Source: Planctomycetota bacterium
Lineage (GTDB): Bacteria > Planctomycetota > Phycisphaerae > Sedimentisphaerales > Anaerobacaceae
Direction of reading: 5' to 3'
Length of the DNA stretch: 25,795 nucleotides
NCBI GenBank assembly: GCA_023139715.1
Contig: JAGLNB010000016.1
Coordinates: 1-25,795 of the forward strand
Below the pieces are notes generated by a model that worked only from the letters and a program-made list of their open reading frames with translations, was not told the DNA's origin and made no database searches. The position numbers and the translations under genes are program-made. Below, piece after piece: positions 17,851 to 24,874 of the stretch. Within the stretch, counting starts at the first letter, position 1. The number at the start of each line of letters is the position of its first letter.

Positions 17851-18901
17851 TTTTTATTTCTTTTAGTAATGCTGGAATGATTTTGTTTTCCGGTATTGTT
17901 GATATTTTTTTGCCATTTCTGTAGATGTAGCCCTTGTTTTTTGCGGCACATACAGCTATGTCAGCGTCGGCTGCTTCTCCGGGGCCATTTACCACGCAAC
18001 CCATCACCGCAACACGCAGCGGTTTATCGATTCCATTTAGAGCTTTTTTTATTTTTTGAGCAAGTTTAACCACATCAATCTGGCATCTGCCGCACGTCGG
18101 ACAAACGGTCAGTTCCGGCTTATTTGATTTTTGCAAACCTATGCCGACCAGGATTTGTTTTGCAATTTGGGCTTCGGCTACTGGATTGCCAGCAATGCTA
18201 ACTCTTATCGTGTCGCCTATTCCTTCGGCGAGCAATGTTCCAATTGCAATAGCTGATGGAATTTGTGCATCCTGAGCTAATCCGGCGTGAGTTAAGCCGA
18301 TATGAATTGGATAATCAAAATTTTCTGCAATGCTGCGGTTGATTTCAATAGTGCGTAGGCAATCACTGCTTTTAGCGCTTAGTACGAGCTGCGTAAAATT
18401 ATGTTTTTCAAAAAAACGGACGTATTTTTTCATTTCTTTCAGCATTAAAGCCACGCGTTTTTTTTGTGGGACATCCTGATTTTTCAAATCTCTTATACTC
18501 GCCTCGTTTACGCCGATTCGAATAGCTGTTTTGTGCATTTTGGCTGCATCTATTATTCGCAGAATATCTTTGTGGTTTTTTATATTTCCGGGATTCAGCC
18601 GGATTTTTGCAGCACCAGCCTCGATTGCTTCGACTGCTCGAGCTGGGCTAAAGTGAATGTCAGCTATCAGCGGAATTGAAACTTTTTGGACGATTTTTGC
18701 AAAGGCGATTGTATCAGCCCTTGTTGGCAGAGCGATTCTAACCAGTTGGCAACCGGCCTGGGCGAGCTGATTTACCTGCTTTACGCATTTGGCGACATCA
18801 ACGGTTGCTACCTTTGTCATTGATTGGATGACGACAGGGCAGCTTGAGCCGATTTTTACATTGCCGACCTTGACAATTCTGGTTTTTCTTCTTTTAATCA
18901 T
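17840..18901 (-). CDS. ispG: 4-hydroxy-3-methylbut-2-enyl diphosphate synthase, IspG/GcpE
   Basis: The 353-aa single-module IspG makes HMBPP from MEcPP, the penultimate step of the methylerythritol-phosphate isoprenoid pathway, with a [4Fe-4S] cluster. The TIM-barrel half starts with VKVGNVKIGSSCPVVIQSMT and has RIALPTRADT, LIADIHFS and KIRLNPGNI. The cluster ligands are intact in the C-terminal domain: C267 and C270 in CPTCGR, C302 in MGCVVNGPGEA and E309. They are shifted by three residues from the E. coli numbering. The plant/chlamydial insert domain is absent. The product supplies undecaprenyl carriers as used by the polysaccharide locus, but the two regions are not co-transcribed. Confidence 0.96.
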   Translation of the reverse strand: MIKRRKTRIVKVGNVKIGSSCPVVIQSMTKVATVDVAKCVKQVNQLAQAGCQLVRIALPTRADTIAFAKIVQKVSIPLIADIHFSPARAVEAIEAGAAKIRLNPGNIKNHKDILRIIDAAKMHKTAIRIGVNEASIRDLKNQDVPQKKRVALMLKEMKKYVRFFEKHNFTQLVLSAKSSDCLRTIEINRSIAENFDYPIHIGLTHAGLAQDAQIPSAIAIGTLLAEGIGDTIRVSIAGNPVAEAQIAKQILVGIGLQKSNKPELTVCPTCGRCQIDVVKLAQKIKKALNGIDKPLRVAVMGCVVNGPGEAADADIAVCAAKNKGYIYRNGKKISTIPENKIIPALLKEIKNNQ

Positions 18902-18963
18902 ACATTGAAATTGTAGCTTGTTTTATAGTTTCGGGCAAATTAAAATATGACCAATGTGAAGTT

Positions 18964-19905
18964 GTGAGAATAAAATTGATGTTCAAATTCATATTGTCTA
19001 TATTCCTGATTAGTGTTTGGATTGTTGATTTGATACATCGGTATAAAACTAATGGGATAAGAGCGGTGCTAATATCTATAATTACAGTTTTGTTTATTGC
19101 TTATTCGGGTTTGGGGCTGATACTTTATTTTATGCAGCCGACTTTTCTTTATAGTCCTGTTCGTGACGTTCCCTATACACCTGAGGCATTAGGTTTGGAT
19201 TTTGAGCAGGTTGATTTCAAAACTGCTGACGATTTAAAACTGACCGGCTGGTATGTTCCTGCTGAAAATGCGGAGCTTACTATTTTATTTTGTCACGGTA
19301 ATGGCGGTAATATGATGCATTGTCTTGACAGCATAAACATTTTTTACAATCTTGGCCTCAACTGTTTTATTTTTGACTATCGTGGCTATGGCAGCAGCGA
19401 AGGAAAACCGTGTGAAGAAGGAACTTATCTTGACGCCGCCGCCGCTTACGATTGGCTAACCAAAGAAAAGAAAATATCACCTGACAAAATTATTATTTTC
19501 GGCCGGTCGCTTGGCGGAAGTATCGCAGCTTATCTCGCTGGCAATGTCCCTGCGAAAGCGCTGGTGGTTGAGAGTACTTTTACCTCTTACATTGACATTG
19601 GCAGCAAGTTTTATCCTTATATGCCGGTCAGATGGTTTGCAAGATTTAGCTATAAGACAATTGATTACATAAAAAAAGTAAATTGTCCTGTAATGTTCGT
19701 TCACAGCCGCAACGATGAACTTGTGCCATTTGAATTTGGTATGGAGCTTTATGAAGCTGCAAATGAGCCCAAGGAATTTATCGAAATTTCCGGCACCCAC
19801 AACGACGGCTTTTTAATTTCAGGCGAAATCTATAAAAAGGCATGGGAGAAATGGCTGGAGTTTTTAAAACAGGATTCAGCTGCCAAAAGCCAGAAGGCCT
19901 CTTAA
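18964..19905 (+). CDS. Membrane-anchored alpha/beta hydrolase (ABHD13/BEM46-like)
   Basis: The 313-aa protein has two hydrophobic segments in the first ~57 residues, then an alpha/beta hydrolase domain with FLYSPVRDVPYTPE before it, the oxyanion-region CHGNGG (110-115), FDYRGYGSSEG (138-147), and the nucleophile elbow GRSLGGS with S182. The remaining triad members are probably D251 (HSRNDELVPF) and H279 (SGTHNDGF). This arrangement is typical of ABHD13/BEM46-type hydrolases, whose bacterial substrates are unknown. The GTG at 18964 gives the longest form. The ATG at 18979 would remove five residues and keep all domains. It diverges from ispG and converges with lexA. Confidence 0.85.
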   Translation: MRIKLMFKFILSIFLISVWIVDLIHRYKTNGIRAVLISIITVLFIAYSGLGLILYFMQPTFLYSPVRDVPYTPEALGLDFEQVDFKTADDLKLTGWYVPAENAELTILFCHGNGGNMMHCLDSINIFYNLGLNCFIFDYRGYGSSEGKPCEEGTYLDAAAAYDWLTKEKKISPDKIIIFGRSLGGSIAAYLAGNVPAKALVVESTFTSYIDIGSKFYPYMPVRWFARFSYKTIDYIKKVNCPVMFVHSRNDELVPFEFGMELYEAANEPKEFIEISGTHNDGFLISGEIYKKAWEKWLEFLKQDSAAKSQKAS

Positions 19906-19930
19906 GGATTGTATTTTAAAATTTGTTGTC

Positions 19931-20602
19931 TTAAAATTTTCTTACCAGCCCGATTACCACAGCTTCAATTCTGCAGTTGTCTGAATAAATCGGCTTATAA
20001 TTATCATTAGCCGGCTGAAGTCGAACGCGATTTTTTTCTCTGTAAAATCTTTTAAGCGTTGCCTCTTCTTCGTTGAGCAGAGCTATTACGAGTTGGCCGT
20101 TGCTGGCTGTTGAGCTGCGGCGGCAAATCACATAGTCGCCATTTTGAATATCGTCATCTATCATACTGTCGCCGGCAACTTCAAGTGCAAATGTGTCTTT
20201 GTTTTGGCTGGCGAAATGAGAAGCCAAAGTTAAACTGCTTTTATCTTCGATTGGCAGGCCGGCTGCTACTTTACCTACCAGCGGTATGCCTTCTAACGAA
20301 TTTTCGCAGAAATCATTATCAATTGGACTGCTGGTTTTGTAATTGAGTTGCTTAAGCAGTTTTTGCGCTTTTGAAGTCAGTTCCAAAGAGCGAGCCTTGC
20401 CCGGGGATGCCTGCAGAAGACTTTTTTTTCGCAGCTGGCCGATGTGCTCGAATGTGGTGCTTCGGCTTACGCAGAGTTTGGATGCTAATTCGGCAATCGT
20501 CGGGGAATAATATTGGCTCTGCCTGAAGCTGTTTATTATTTTCAGCAGTTGCAACTGGCGTGGGGTTAGTGCTTCTGTTAGTTTCGATGTTCCTGTCGGC
20601 AT
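19931..20602 (-). CDS. lexA: LexA repressor
   Basis: The 223-aa protein has an N-terminal winged helix-turn-helix (LTPRQLQLLKIINSFRQSQYYSPTIAELASKLCVSRSTTFEHIGQL) and a C-terminal S24 peptidase. The self-cleavage site is A114-G115 in KVAAGLPIE. The catalytic Ser is S146 (GDSMID) and the Lys is K184 (ATLKRFY). RecA filaments would trigger its autoproteolysis and release DNA-repair genes. GAGGAG lies 9 bases before the ATG, on the - strand at 20612-20617. No clear LexA operator could be recognised upstream. The recognition helix (SKLCVSRSTTFEHI) differs from E. coli, so an unfamiliar box is expected. Confidence 0.92.
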   Translation of the reverse strand: MPTGTSKLTEALTPRQLQLLKIINSFRQSQYYSPTIAELASKLCVSRSTTFEHIGQLRKKSLLQASPGKARSLELTSKAQKLLKQLNYKTSSPIDNDFCENSLEGIPLVGKVAAGLPIEDKSSLTLASHFASQNKDTFALEVAGDSMIDDDIQNGDYVICRRSSTASNGQLVIALLNEEEATLKRFYREKNRVRLQPANDNYKPIYSDNCRIEAVVIGLVRKF

Positions 20603-21099
20603 ATTTTATTGCTCCTCGTTCGTTCGCCATAGCTATTGAGCGTCGGCGACTCCATAGCGATATTTTTTTCGTATTGAAATTAGTTTTAGTTTCTGCCGTG
20701 TTTGCCAAATCGCAATACGAATCCGAGCTTAGCAGGGTGGATGTCATTTCACAGATTGATTTTAGCAGCCGTGTTAAATGACTTGCTGAATGCGGGCCTG
20801 ATTTTTCCGGTTTGGCGAGCAGTCCCCAGATAAAATCTCCGCCTGGACCAAATTTACAAACCGGCTCATTTTGTTTTTTTTCGTAGTCGTACATTTTTGA
20901 AATTTCGCTAAAAAATATCATTACCTTGCGAGTAATAGTATCGGTAATATGGCATTGGAAACCCTAACAAAAACCGAACAAAAACGGCTGGTTTTCAAAT
21001 TTTTTTTAGTTTTTAATGCTGATTGTGATTTGAAGCCGGACAGCTTGGATAATATGGGACGAGAAAATGACTTTTGTGAAAAAAAATGAAATCAAGAAG
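20603..21099. other. 497-base gap between lexA and the metallo-hydrolase gene
   Basis: No gene can be supported here apart from the lexA ribosome site. On the - strand an open frame of 189 codons starts at 20921, but its last ~250 bases run through lexA in another frame, and the protein resembles nothing I know. An imperfect inverted repeat, ATTAC-7-GTAAT (20920-20936), lies near the likely start of the lexA transcript and might be an operator, though this is weak. The 20960-21020 part is a T-rich and A-rich stretch that may end the metallo-hydrolase transcript. Confidence 0.4.
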
Positions 21100-21948
21100 T
21101 TACTTTTTTCTTTTGTCCATAAAAAGGATGACGTGTTTGTATTTTTCAGCTGGCAGGGCGGCTTTGAGCATTTTGCGAATTTCACGCATTGCTGTTCGCT
21201 GAGTCGTGTGCGTAATAATAATGTATTCGTTCTCAAGTGTCTCAATCAGCTTTGCAAATTCGTTGATGTGAATGTGTCTGCCGGCGGTGGCTCTTTCGGT
21301 GTGCTCATCTTCGTAAAACGTGCATTCCGTAATTAAGATTTTGCTTTTTTTAATGTATTCCAGCTGCGAAAAATCGACGTACTGCGTATCGCCGAGATAA
21401 GTAACAATGGGAATCTCAATTGGATTGTCGATTTGAACGCCTTGCCTTTTTAATTCGACAATTTGTTCGCTGGTTAGGCCGGCATATTCCGGCTTAATTT
21501 TTTTTCGCTTTTCTATTACGCTATAGCCGACCGAGCCGCGACTGTGCTTGGTTGGAAACACCCGTGCGAAAAGGTTCGGCTTAATCTGATGCTCATCGCC
21601 TGCTTTTACGCCGATTAGATTAGCCGGGATTTTATTTCCATCGAGCCGTCCCCAGCTGGCGATTATTTCTTTTATTGGTTCGAGCAGATTTTGTGGAGCT
21701 ACGATTGTTCCTGGGCTTTGGCCGCAGAAATTTCGATGTGAGAGGTAATATGCGATTCCAGCTGAGTGGTCTATATGGCCGTGTGTTAGAAGGACGTGAT
21801 TTATCGGGATGATTTGGTCTGGTGCTTTTCCTATATCGAAGCAGACATCGAGTTGCGGCATAGCTATGACTGTTTCTTCGCCTGCTACTGAGTAGCCGAT
21901 GATTTCGAGGTCGTCTATTTTAATATATGCTAAATTGTGGCTGGCCAT
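21100..21948 (-). CDS. RNase Z-like metallo-beta-lactamase-fold hydrolase
   Basis: The 282-aa protein carries LTHGHIDHSAG with the zinc ligands H56, H58, D60 and H61. Further candidates are H135 (FPTKHSRGSVGY), D187 (GDTQYVDF) and the HIHINEF region (H225, H227), with a final ITHTTQR. The GDT.. and TKHS.GS.GY blocks are those of the tRNase Z (RNase Z/ELAC) branch, which trims tRNA 3' ends. The N-terminus is not the usual GT.A.P.. of true RNase Z, so another MBL hydrolase such as an arylsulfatase-like or phosphodiesterase-like one is possible. There is no strong Shine-Dalgarno. It stands alone, between lexA and the repeat island. Confidence 0.75.
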   Translation of the reverse strand: MASHNLAYIKIDDLEIIGYSVAGEETVIAMPQLDVCFDIGKAPDQIIPINHVLLTHGHIDHSAGIAYYLSHRNFCGQSPGTIVAPQNLLEPIKEIIASWGRLDGNKIPANLIGVKAGDEHQIKPNLFARVFPTKHSRGSVGYSVIEKRKKIKPEYAGLTSEQIVELKRQGVQIDNPIEIPIVTYLGDTQYVDFSQLEYIKKSKILITECTFYEDEHTERATAGRHIHINEFAKLIETLENEYIIITHTTQRTAMREIRKMLKAALPAEKYKHVILFMDKRKK

Positions 21949-21994
21949 ATTTGTATTCTGATTTCTGTGCTTTGTTTTCTATTTTTTCTTATTT

Positions 21995-22455
21995 AACCAC
22001 GAATTAACACGAATTAACACAATTTTTTTTGATTAGATTTTGTGAGCGTGGCATTTTGGCTGGGGCAATTATGTCATTTCGAGCGTAGCCGAGGAATCTA
22101 TTTTTAATTAACCACGGATTTCACGGATTCCTTCGACGGTTGCTCCCTTCGATAAACTCAGGGCAGGCAGGACAGGTAACACGGATTTTTAAGGAGGTTT
22201 TTTTGTGTTTTGTTCGTTTAGCTATGCCAATTTCGTGATGCGTGAAGCGTATTGCCTATCTCGGTTAGCCCTGCCATCACATGGCAGGGTTTGTTTATTG
22301 TCATTGCGAGGCAGCTTTGCTGCCGTGGCAATCTCAATTTATCATTCTCGCGACACGTAGCGAAGCGAAGAGCCCGGAACGGAAAGCGGGAATCTATTTT
22401 TGTCATTCCTGCCATTCTGGCTGAAAGTGGAAAGCTAACCGTATATTGAAAATCA
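21995..22455. repeat. Cluster of dispersed intergenic repeats, left of the retron-like unit
   Basis: No gene is visible from 21949 to about 22500. The segment is a patchwork of short elements of types often scattered through environmental genomes. AACCACGAATTAACACG is followed by a second GAATTAACAC unit (21995-22020), and AACCACGGATTTCACGG lies near 22112-22130. TTTCGAGCGTAGCCGAGGAA lies at about 22077-22096, with a related segment at 22345-22375. ATTTCGTGATGCGTGAAGCG starts at 22230. A GGCAGC-TTT-GCTGCC hairpin lies at 22310-22324. The open frames here on both strands (e.g. around 22218-22449) read through these repeats and are not believable proteins. Confidence 0.6.
22269..22289. repeat. 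CCCTGCCAT palindrome, left copy
   Basis: CCCTGCCAT and ATGGCAGGG form a perfect 9-bp stem around a CAC loop, and two further pairs (A-T, G-T) can extend it. The same arms recur at 24905-24926 with a different loop, so this is a dispersed palindromic element rather than a terminator of a specific gene. Confidence 0.75.
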
Positions 22456-22514
22456 CTTTTCTAAAACACAACATATTGTATTGTAGGTACTTATGGGATA
22501 TTGGCGTATATACT

Positions 22515-22541
22515 TTGAAACTGGCACATGCTTTGCATAAT
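22515..22541 (+). promoter_or_regulatory. Possible promoter of the retron-like RNA
   Basis: TTGAAA (22515-22520) and CATAAT (22536-22541) resemble sigma-70 boxes with a short 15-base spacer. Transcription would start near 22548, about 23 bases before the structured RNA begins. Spacing is suboptimal, so confidence is low. Confidence 0.3.
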
Positions 22542-22570
22542 AGGGTTGTTCTTTTAAAATTTTATACAGA

Positions 22571-22896
22571 GCCGATTTTGTAGGTGTCAGACCCGTCTGC
22601 ATTCGCAGATGCCCCTTTATGAGCTGCTTCTATGTAGCTGACTTCCTATATTTATAGGGAAGGTTTCTTTGTCGGCATGATGACTATATGTTACGAATTA
22701 TTAGTTACCCGATAACATGGTCATTGATGGACATGTTCAAGTAACTTGGTTACTTAGCTGGTATGTGTAACAATGTGTTCGATGACAAAGAGTTAACTAA
22801 CGATGGAATGTTAGTTTAAAGACAGAAGATGGCTGGGAAACCAGTTTAGGCTTTTCTGTCTGACACCGCGACTGACTTGCATTGTGCAAGTCGGCG
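22571..22896 (+). ncRNA. Candidate retron msr-msd non-coding RNA
   Basis: The segment has no credible ORF but many stems. GGTGTCAGAC (22583-22592) pairs perfectly over 10 bp with GTCTGACACC (22858-22867), in the place of the a1/a2 repeats that close retron RNAs. Inside, in order, are: hairpin 22594-22611 (CGTCTGC/GCAGATG, one wobble); 22622-22639 (AGCTGC/GTAGCT); 22642-22663 (CTTCCTATA with one bulge); a domain closed by TCTTTGTC/GACAAAGA (22666-22673 with 22784-22791), holding a long hairpin (22680-22724) and AAGTAAC-TTG-GTTACTT (22739-22755); 22795-22816 (AACTAAC/GTTAGTT); and 22821-22860 (GACAGAA/TTCTGTC) capped by CTGG-GAAA-CCAG. GCCGATTTTG (22571-22580) can also pair with CAAGTCGGC (22888-22896). 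The three 5' hairpins would be the msr and the 22665-22792 domain the best msd candidate. The branch guanosine and exact ends cannot be fixed. The reverse transcriptase lies 240 bases downstream. A defence-RT template RNA of another class is the alternative. Confidence 0.68.
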
Positions 22897-22927
22897 TTAT
22901 CATCAACTTCATTTAGGAGTAAAAAAA

Positions 22928-23068
22928 ATGAAGTACTTAATCACTTTCGGCTCTATAGCAACCAAGTTAAATGCTTGGCTTGCAGAGCCTAATAGGTTCA
23001 AGTTCTTCCATTTTCCTATCAAAGTCAAATTTCTTTTGATTTTGGCGGTTAAAATTGAAAAAACTTAA
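22928..23068 (+). CDS. Small 46-aa ORF between the ncRNA and the reverse transcriptase
   Basis: An ATG at 22928 has a good ribosome site, AGGAG, about 9 bases upstream (22914-22918). It opens a frame of 46 codons, MKYLITFGSIATKLNAWLAE at the start, ending at a TAA at 23066-23068. The product is basic and has a hydrophobic stretch (VKFLLILAV) near its C-terminus. The frame stays open upstream to 22877 but that part lies in the ncRNA hairpins. It resembles no family I know. It could be a small retron accessory or toxin peptide, a leader that couples translation to the RT (the alternative TTG start of the RT at 23055 lies inside it), or chance. Confidence 0.4.
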   Translation: MKYLITFGSIATKLNAWLAEPNRFKFFHFPIKVKFLLILAVKIEKT

Positions 23069-23135
23069 TCTATCATCTTCTTTCCTACAAAAACATACCA
23101 GAAGCGGAATACTGTTTCGGGAAAAAATAAGGAAT

Positions 23136-24056
23136 ATGAATAAACGGAATTTACGAAAATTAAATATAAAAAGTTTAGAACATCTTGCACTGCAACTGGG
23201 ATATCCAAGAAAAAAACTTCTAAAAGTATGTAGTAACATTTCAAAATACTACCGCTCTCGAGATAGGCTTATCAAAGGTAAAAACCGTCATATTGATGAA
23301 CCTGTTTTTGATCTAAGATGTATCCTTGACAAACTTCAAGAATTATTAAGCCGTATCGAATTACCCGACTATATCCAAGGTGGGAGGAAAGGTTTTTCAA
23401 TTATCAAAAATGCAGAACCTCATTTGGGTAAAGCTGCTGTTTTGAAGTTTGACCTTGAAGATTTTTTCCCATCAATTCATTGTACCCGTGTATATAATCT
23501 ATTTATTGACTTAGGTTGTTCTTGGCGTGTAGGAAGTGTATTGACGCGACTTACAACATATGGTGGTTGTGTGCCACATGGGTCACCAACCAGTACAGTA
23601 ATTGCAAACCTGTGCATATTACCGTTAGCGAAACGTATTCGTAAATTAGCGGAATCGCATATTTGTGACTATAACCAATTCGTTGATGATGGTGCAATGT
23701 CAGGCCGTGTTTATATTGAAAAATTAAGGCCTTTAATAGAGAGGATTATTAAGCAAATGGGGTTTCGAGCAAGTACCAAACCACAAAAACGAAAGACACT
23801 ATATTGGTACGAGGAGCAAGTAGTTTGTGGGGTTAAGGTAAATAAAAAAATCACAGTACCAGCTGGAACATTTAGAACAGTAGAGGAGGAAATCAAGTTT
23901 TTTAAGCAGGATATTACAAAAGGAAAAAAGTGTTTTGAAAAGGATGCAAGGTCATTAAGGGGCAAAATTCAGCATATCAAAAACTTGGACAAAGAAAAGG
24001 GCATAAAACTTCAACAAAAGTTTAATGATATTATAAAAAAAATACCCCAGCATTGA
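23136..24056 (+). CDS. Retron-type reverse transcriptase
   Basis: The protein is 306 aa from the ATG at 23136. A TTG at 23055 would add 27 residues, and neither start has a well-spaced ribosome site. Retron hallmarks, in order from the ATG: KNAEPHLGK (NAxxH, N92-H96), FDLEDFFPSI with catalytic D106, VPHGSPTSTVIANL (147-160), QFVDDGAMSG with the catalytic pair D184-D185, and VVCGVKVNKKITVPAGTFRTVEEEIKFF (229-256), matching the VTG block and thumb of retron enzymes. A C-terminal LRGKIQHIKN follows. Compared with Ec86-type retrons, YADD is FVDD, PQG is PHG and VTG is VCG. No maturase or endonuclease domain is present, so a group II intron or DGR is unlikely. It would copy part of the upstream RNA into msDNA. 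Confidence 0.88.
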   Translation: MNKRNLRKLNIKSLEHLALQLGYPRKKLLKVCSNISKYYRSRDRLIKGKNRHIDEPVFDLRCILDKLQELLSRIELPDYIQGGRKGFSIIKNAEPHLGKAAVLKFDLEDFFPSIHCTRVYNLFIDLGCSWRVGSVLTRLTTYGGCVPHGSPTSTVIANLCILPLAKRIRKLAESHICDYNQFVDDGAMSGRVYIEKLRPLIERIIKQMGFRASTKPQKRKTLYWYEEQVVCGVKVNKKITVPAGTFRTVEEEIKFFKQDITKGKKCFEKDARSLRGKIQHIKNLDKEKGIKLQQKFNDIIKKIPQH

Positions 24057-24116
24057 GCATGTAAACGACAGTTCAATCCCCGTCGCATGGTGTTAGCAAC
24101 CAACAACTAACAACGC

Positions 24117-24148
24117 TTGCCCTCCGTAACTTGCGAAGGAGGGAGCAA
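24117..24148 (+). terminator. Hairpin downstream of the reverse transcriptase
   Basis: CCCTCC (24120-24125) and GGAGGG (24138-24143) form a 6-bp stem that TTG/CAA extends across a 2-base bulge. It begins about 60 bases after the RT stop and may end its transcript, but no clean U-tract follows. It may equally be another dispersed palindrome. Confidence 0.35.
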
Positions 24149-24160
24149 CTATCTTTAAAA

Positions 24161-24181
24161 AATTCGTGTTAATCCGTGGTT
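24161..24181. repeat. Inverted copy of the AACCACG repeat
   Basis: The reverse complement of this 21-base segment matches 21995-22015 at 20 of 21 positions, so the two copies face each other across the retron-like unit. A family member also lies near 22112 in the left orientation, so the element is dispersed and this need not mark an insertion boundary. Confidence 0.7.
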
Positions 24182-24804
24182 AATTTTATGTTATAAAAAC
24201 CTCTGTGGTCTCTGTGGCTAATTTTTCCGCTTTTTTAATCAGTGAAATCTGTGTAATCTGCGATAAATTTCGCGTTCCAAAAACTTTCCAAAACGATTGA
24301 CTGAAAAAAAAGAGGCCGTGAAAAAACTGGTTCTTTTTTGACAAAAAAAGGATTTTTTCGTTCCTTTTTTAACAATTTTTGACCAAAAACGACAAAAAAC
24401 GCTCATTTTTGACCACTTTTTACTTACTTATCTTGCCTAAGCTACGCAAGCCGACCTGTCCACCCTTGATTTTGGGCTGGAAACGAGGTTCGGCCGAAAA
24501 ATCGAATAAAAAAAACCTGAAAAATGCCATATTTTCGGATTTCGCACTCACAAAAACGAAATTTTTTTTGACGATTTTGATTGAAAATGACCCAAAGAAA
24601 ACCCTGCCATTCCTTCGACTTTGCTCAGGGCATGGGTGCCGGGGCTAATCGATTTACGCAATACGTATCACGCAATACGCATCACGAAGTTGGCAGGGCT
24701 AACCCGTCTTCGCCCCTTAGGGACTTCCGCCTTCGTTAAAACTTCGGCGAGACAAGACGACACGGCAGGCCAAAAACACAATACAAAATACCCATAATAA
24801 AATA
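24182..24804. repeat. Gene-free stretch with simple-sequence and short tandem repeats
   Basis: No gene is supported from the RT stop to 24977. The 24182-24290 part reads like another dispersed repeat (CTCTGTGG repeated near 24202-24220, AATCTGTGTAATCTGCG). The octamer TTTTTGAC occurs four times (24335, 24376, 24406, 24565) amid A- and T-runs. ACGCAATACGTATC is followed at once by ACGCAATACGCATC (24656-24683). The open frames here (e.g. 24379-24648 on + and 24668-24934 on -) pass through these repeats and look spurious. No retron effector gene can be recognised. Confidence 0.55.
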
Positions 24805-24824
24805 CCCCTCCTGTCAAGGAGGGG
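24805..24824. repeat. CCCCTCCT palindrome
   Basis: CCCCTCCT and AGGAGGGG form a perfect 8-bp stem with a GTCA loop. It is one of three palindromes within about 120 bases. Confidence 0.7.
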
Positions 24825-24874
24825 CTCTGTTGGGAGCTAAACACGAAATATGCGGTTAAACAAAATAAAACATT

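Noticed and set aside
22218..22449. Two overlapping ~65-codon frames on opposite strands
   Set aside because: They read through dispersed repeats and a palindrome, have no ribosome site and resemble no protein.
22750..22790. tRNA T-loop-like GTTCGAT
   Set aside because: No cloverleaf or acceptor stem can be built around it. It is part of the msd-like domain.
22821..22860. Group II intron domain V-like hairpin
   Set aside because: A GAAA loop is present, but the AGC catalytic triad and the ~34-nt domain V shape are absent, and the RT has no maturase domain.
22877..23068. 63-codon frame beginning within the ncRNA
   Set aside because: Its first codons lie in a hairpin of the ncRNA. The internal ATG at 22928 has the ribosome site, so only the shorter 46-codon form is listed.
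21995..24181. DGR template/variable repeat pair
   Set aside because: No adenine-biased direct repeat pair, no target gene with a C-type lectin end, and RT motifs are of the retron type.
24379..24648. 89-codon + strand frame downstream of the RT, considered as a retron effector
   Set aside because: It covers simple-sequence and dispersed repeats, has no good ribosome site, and its product has no domain character.
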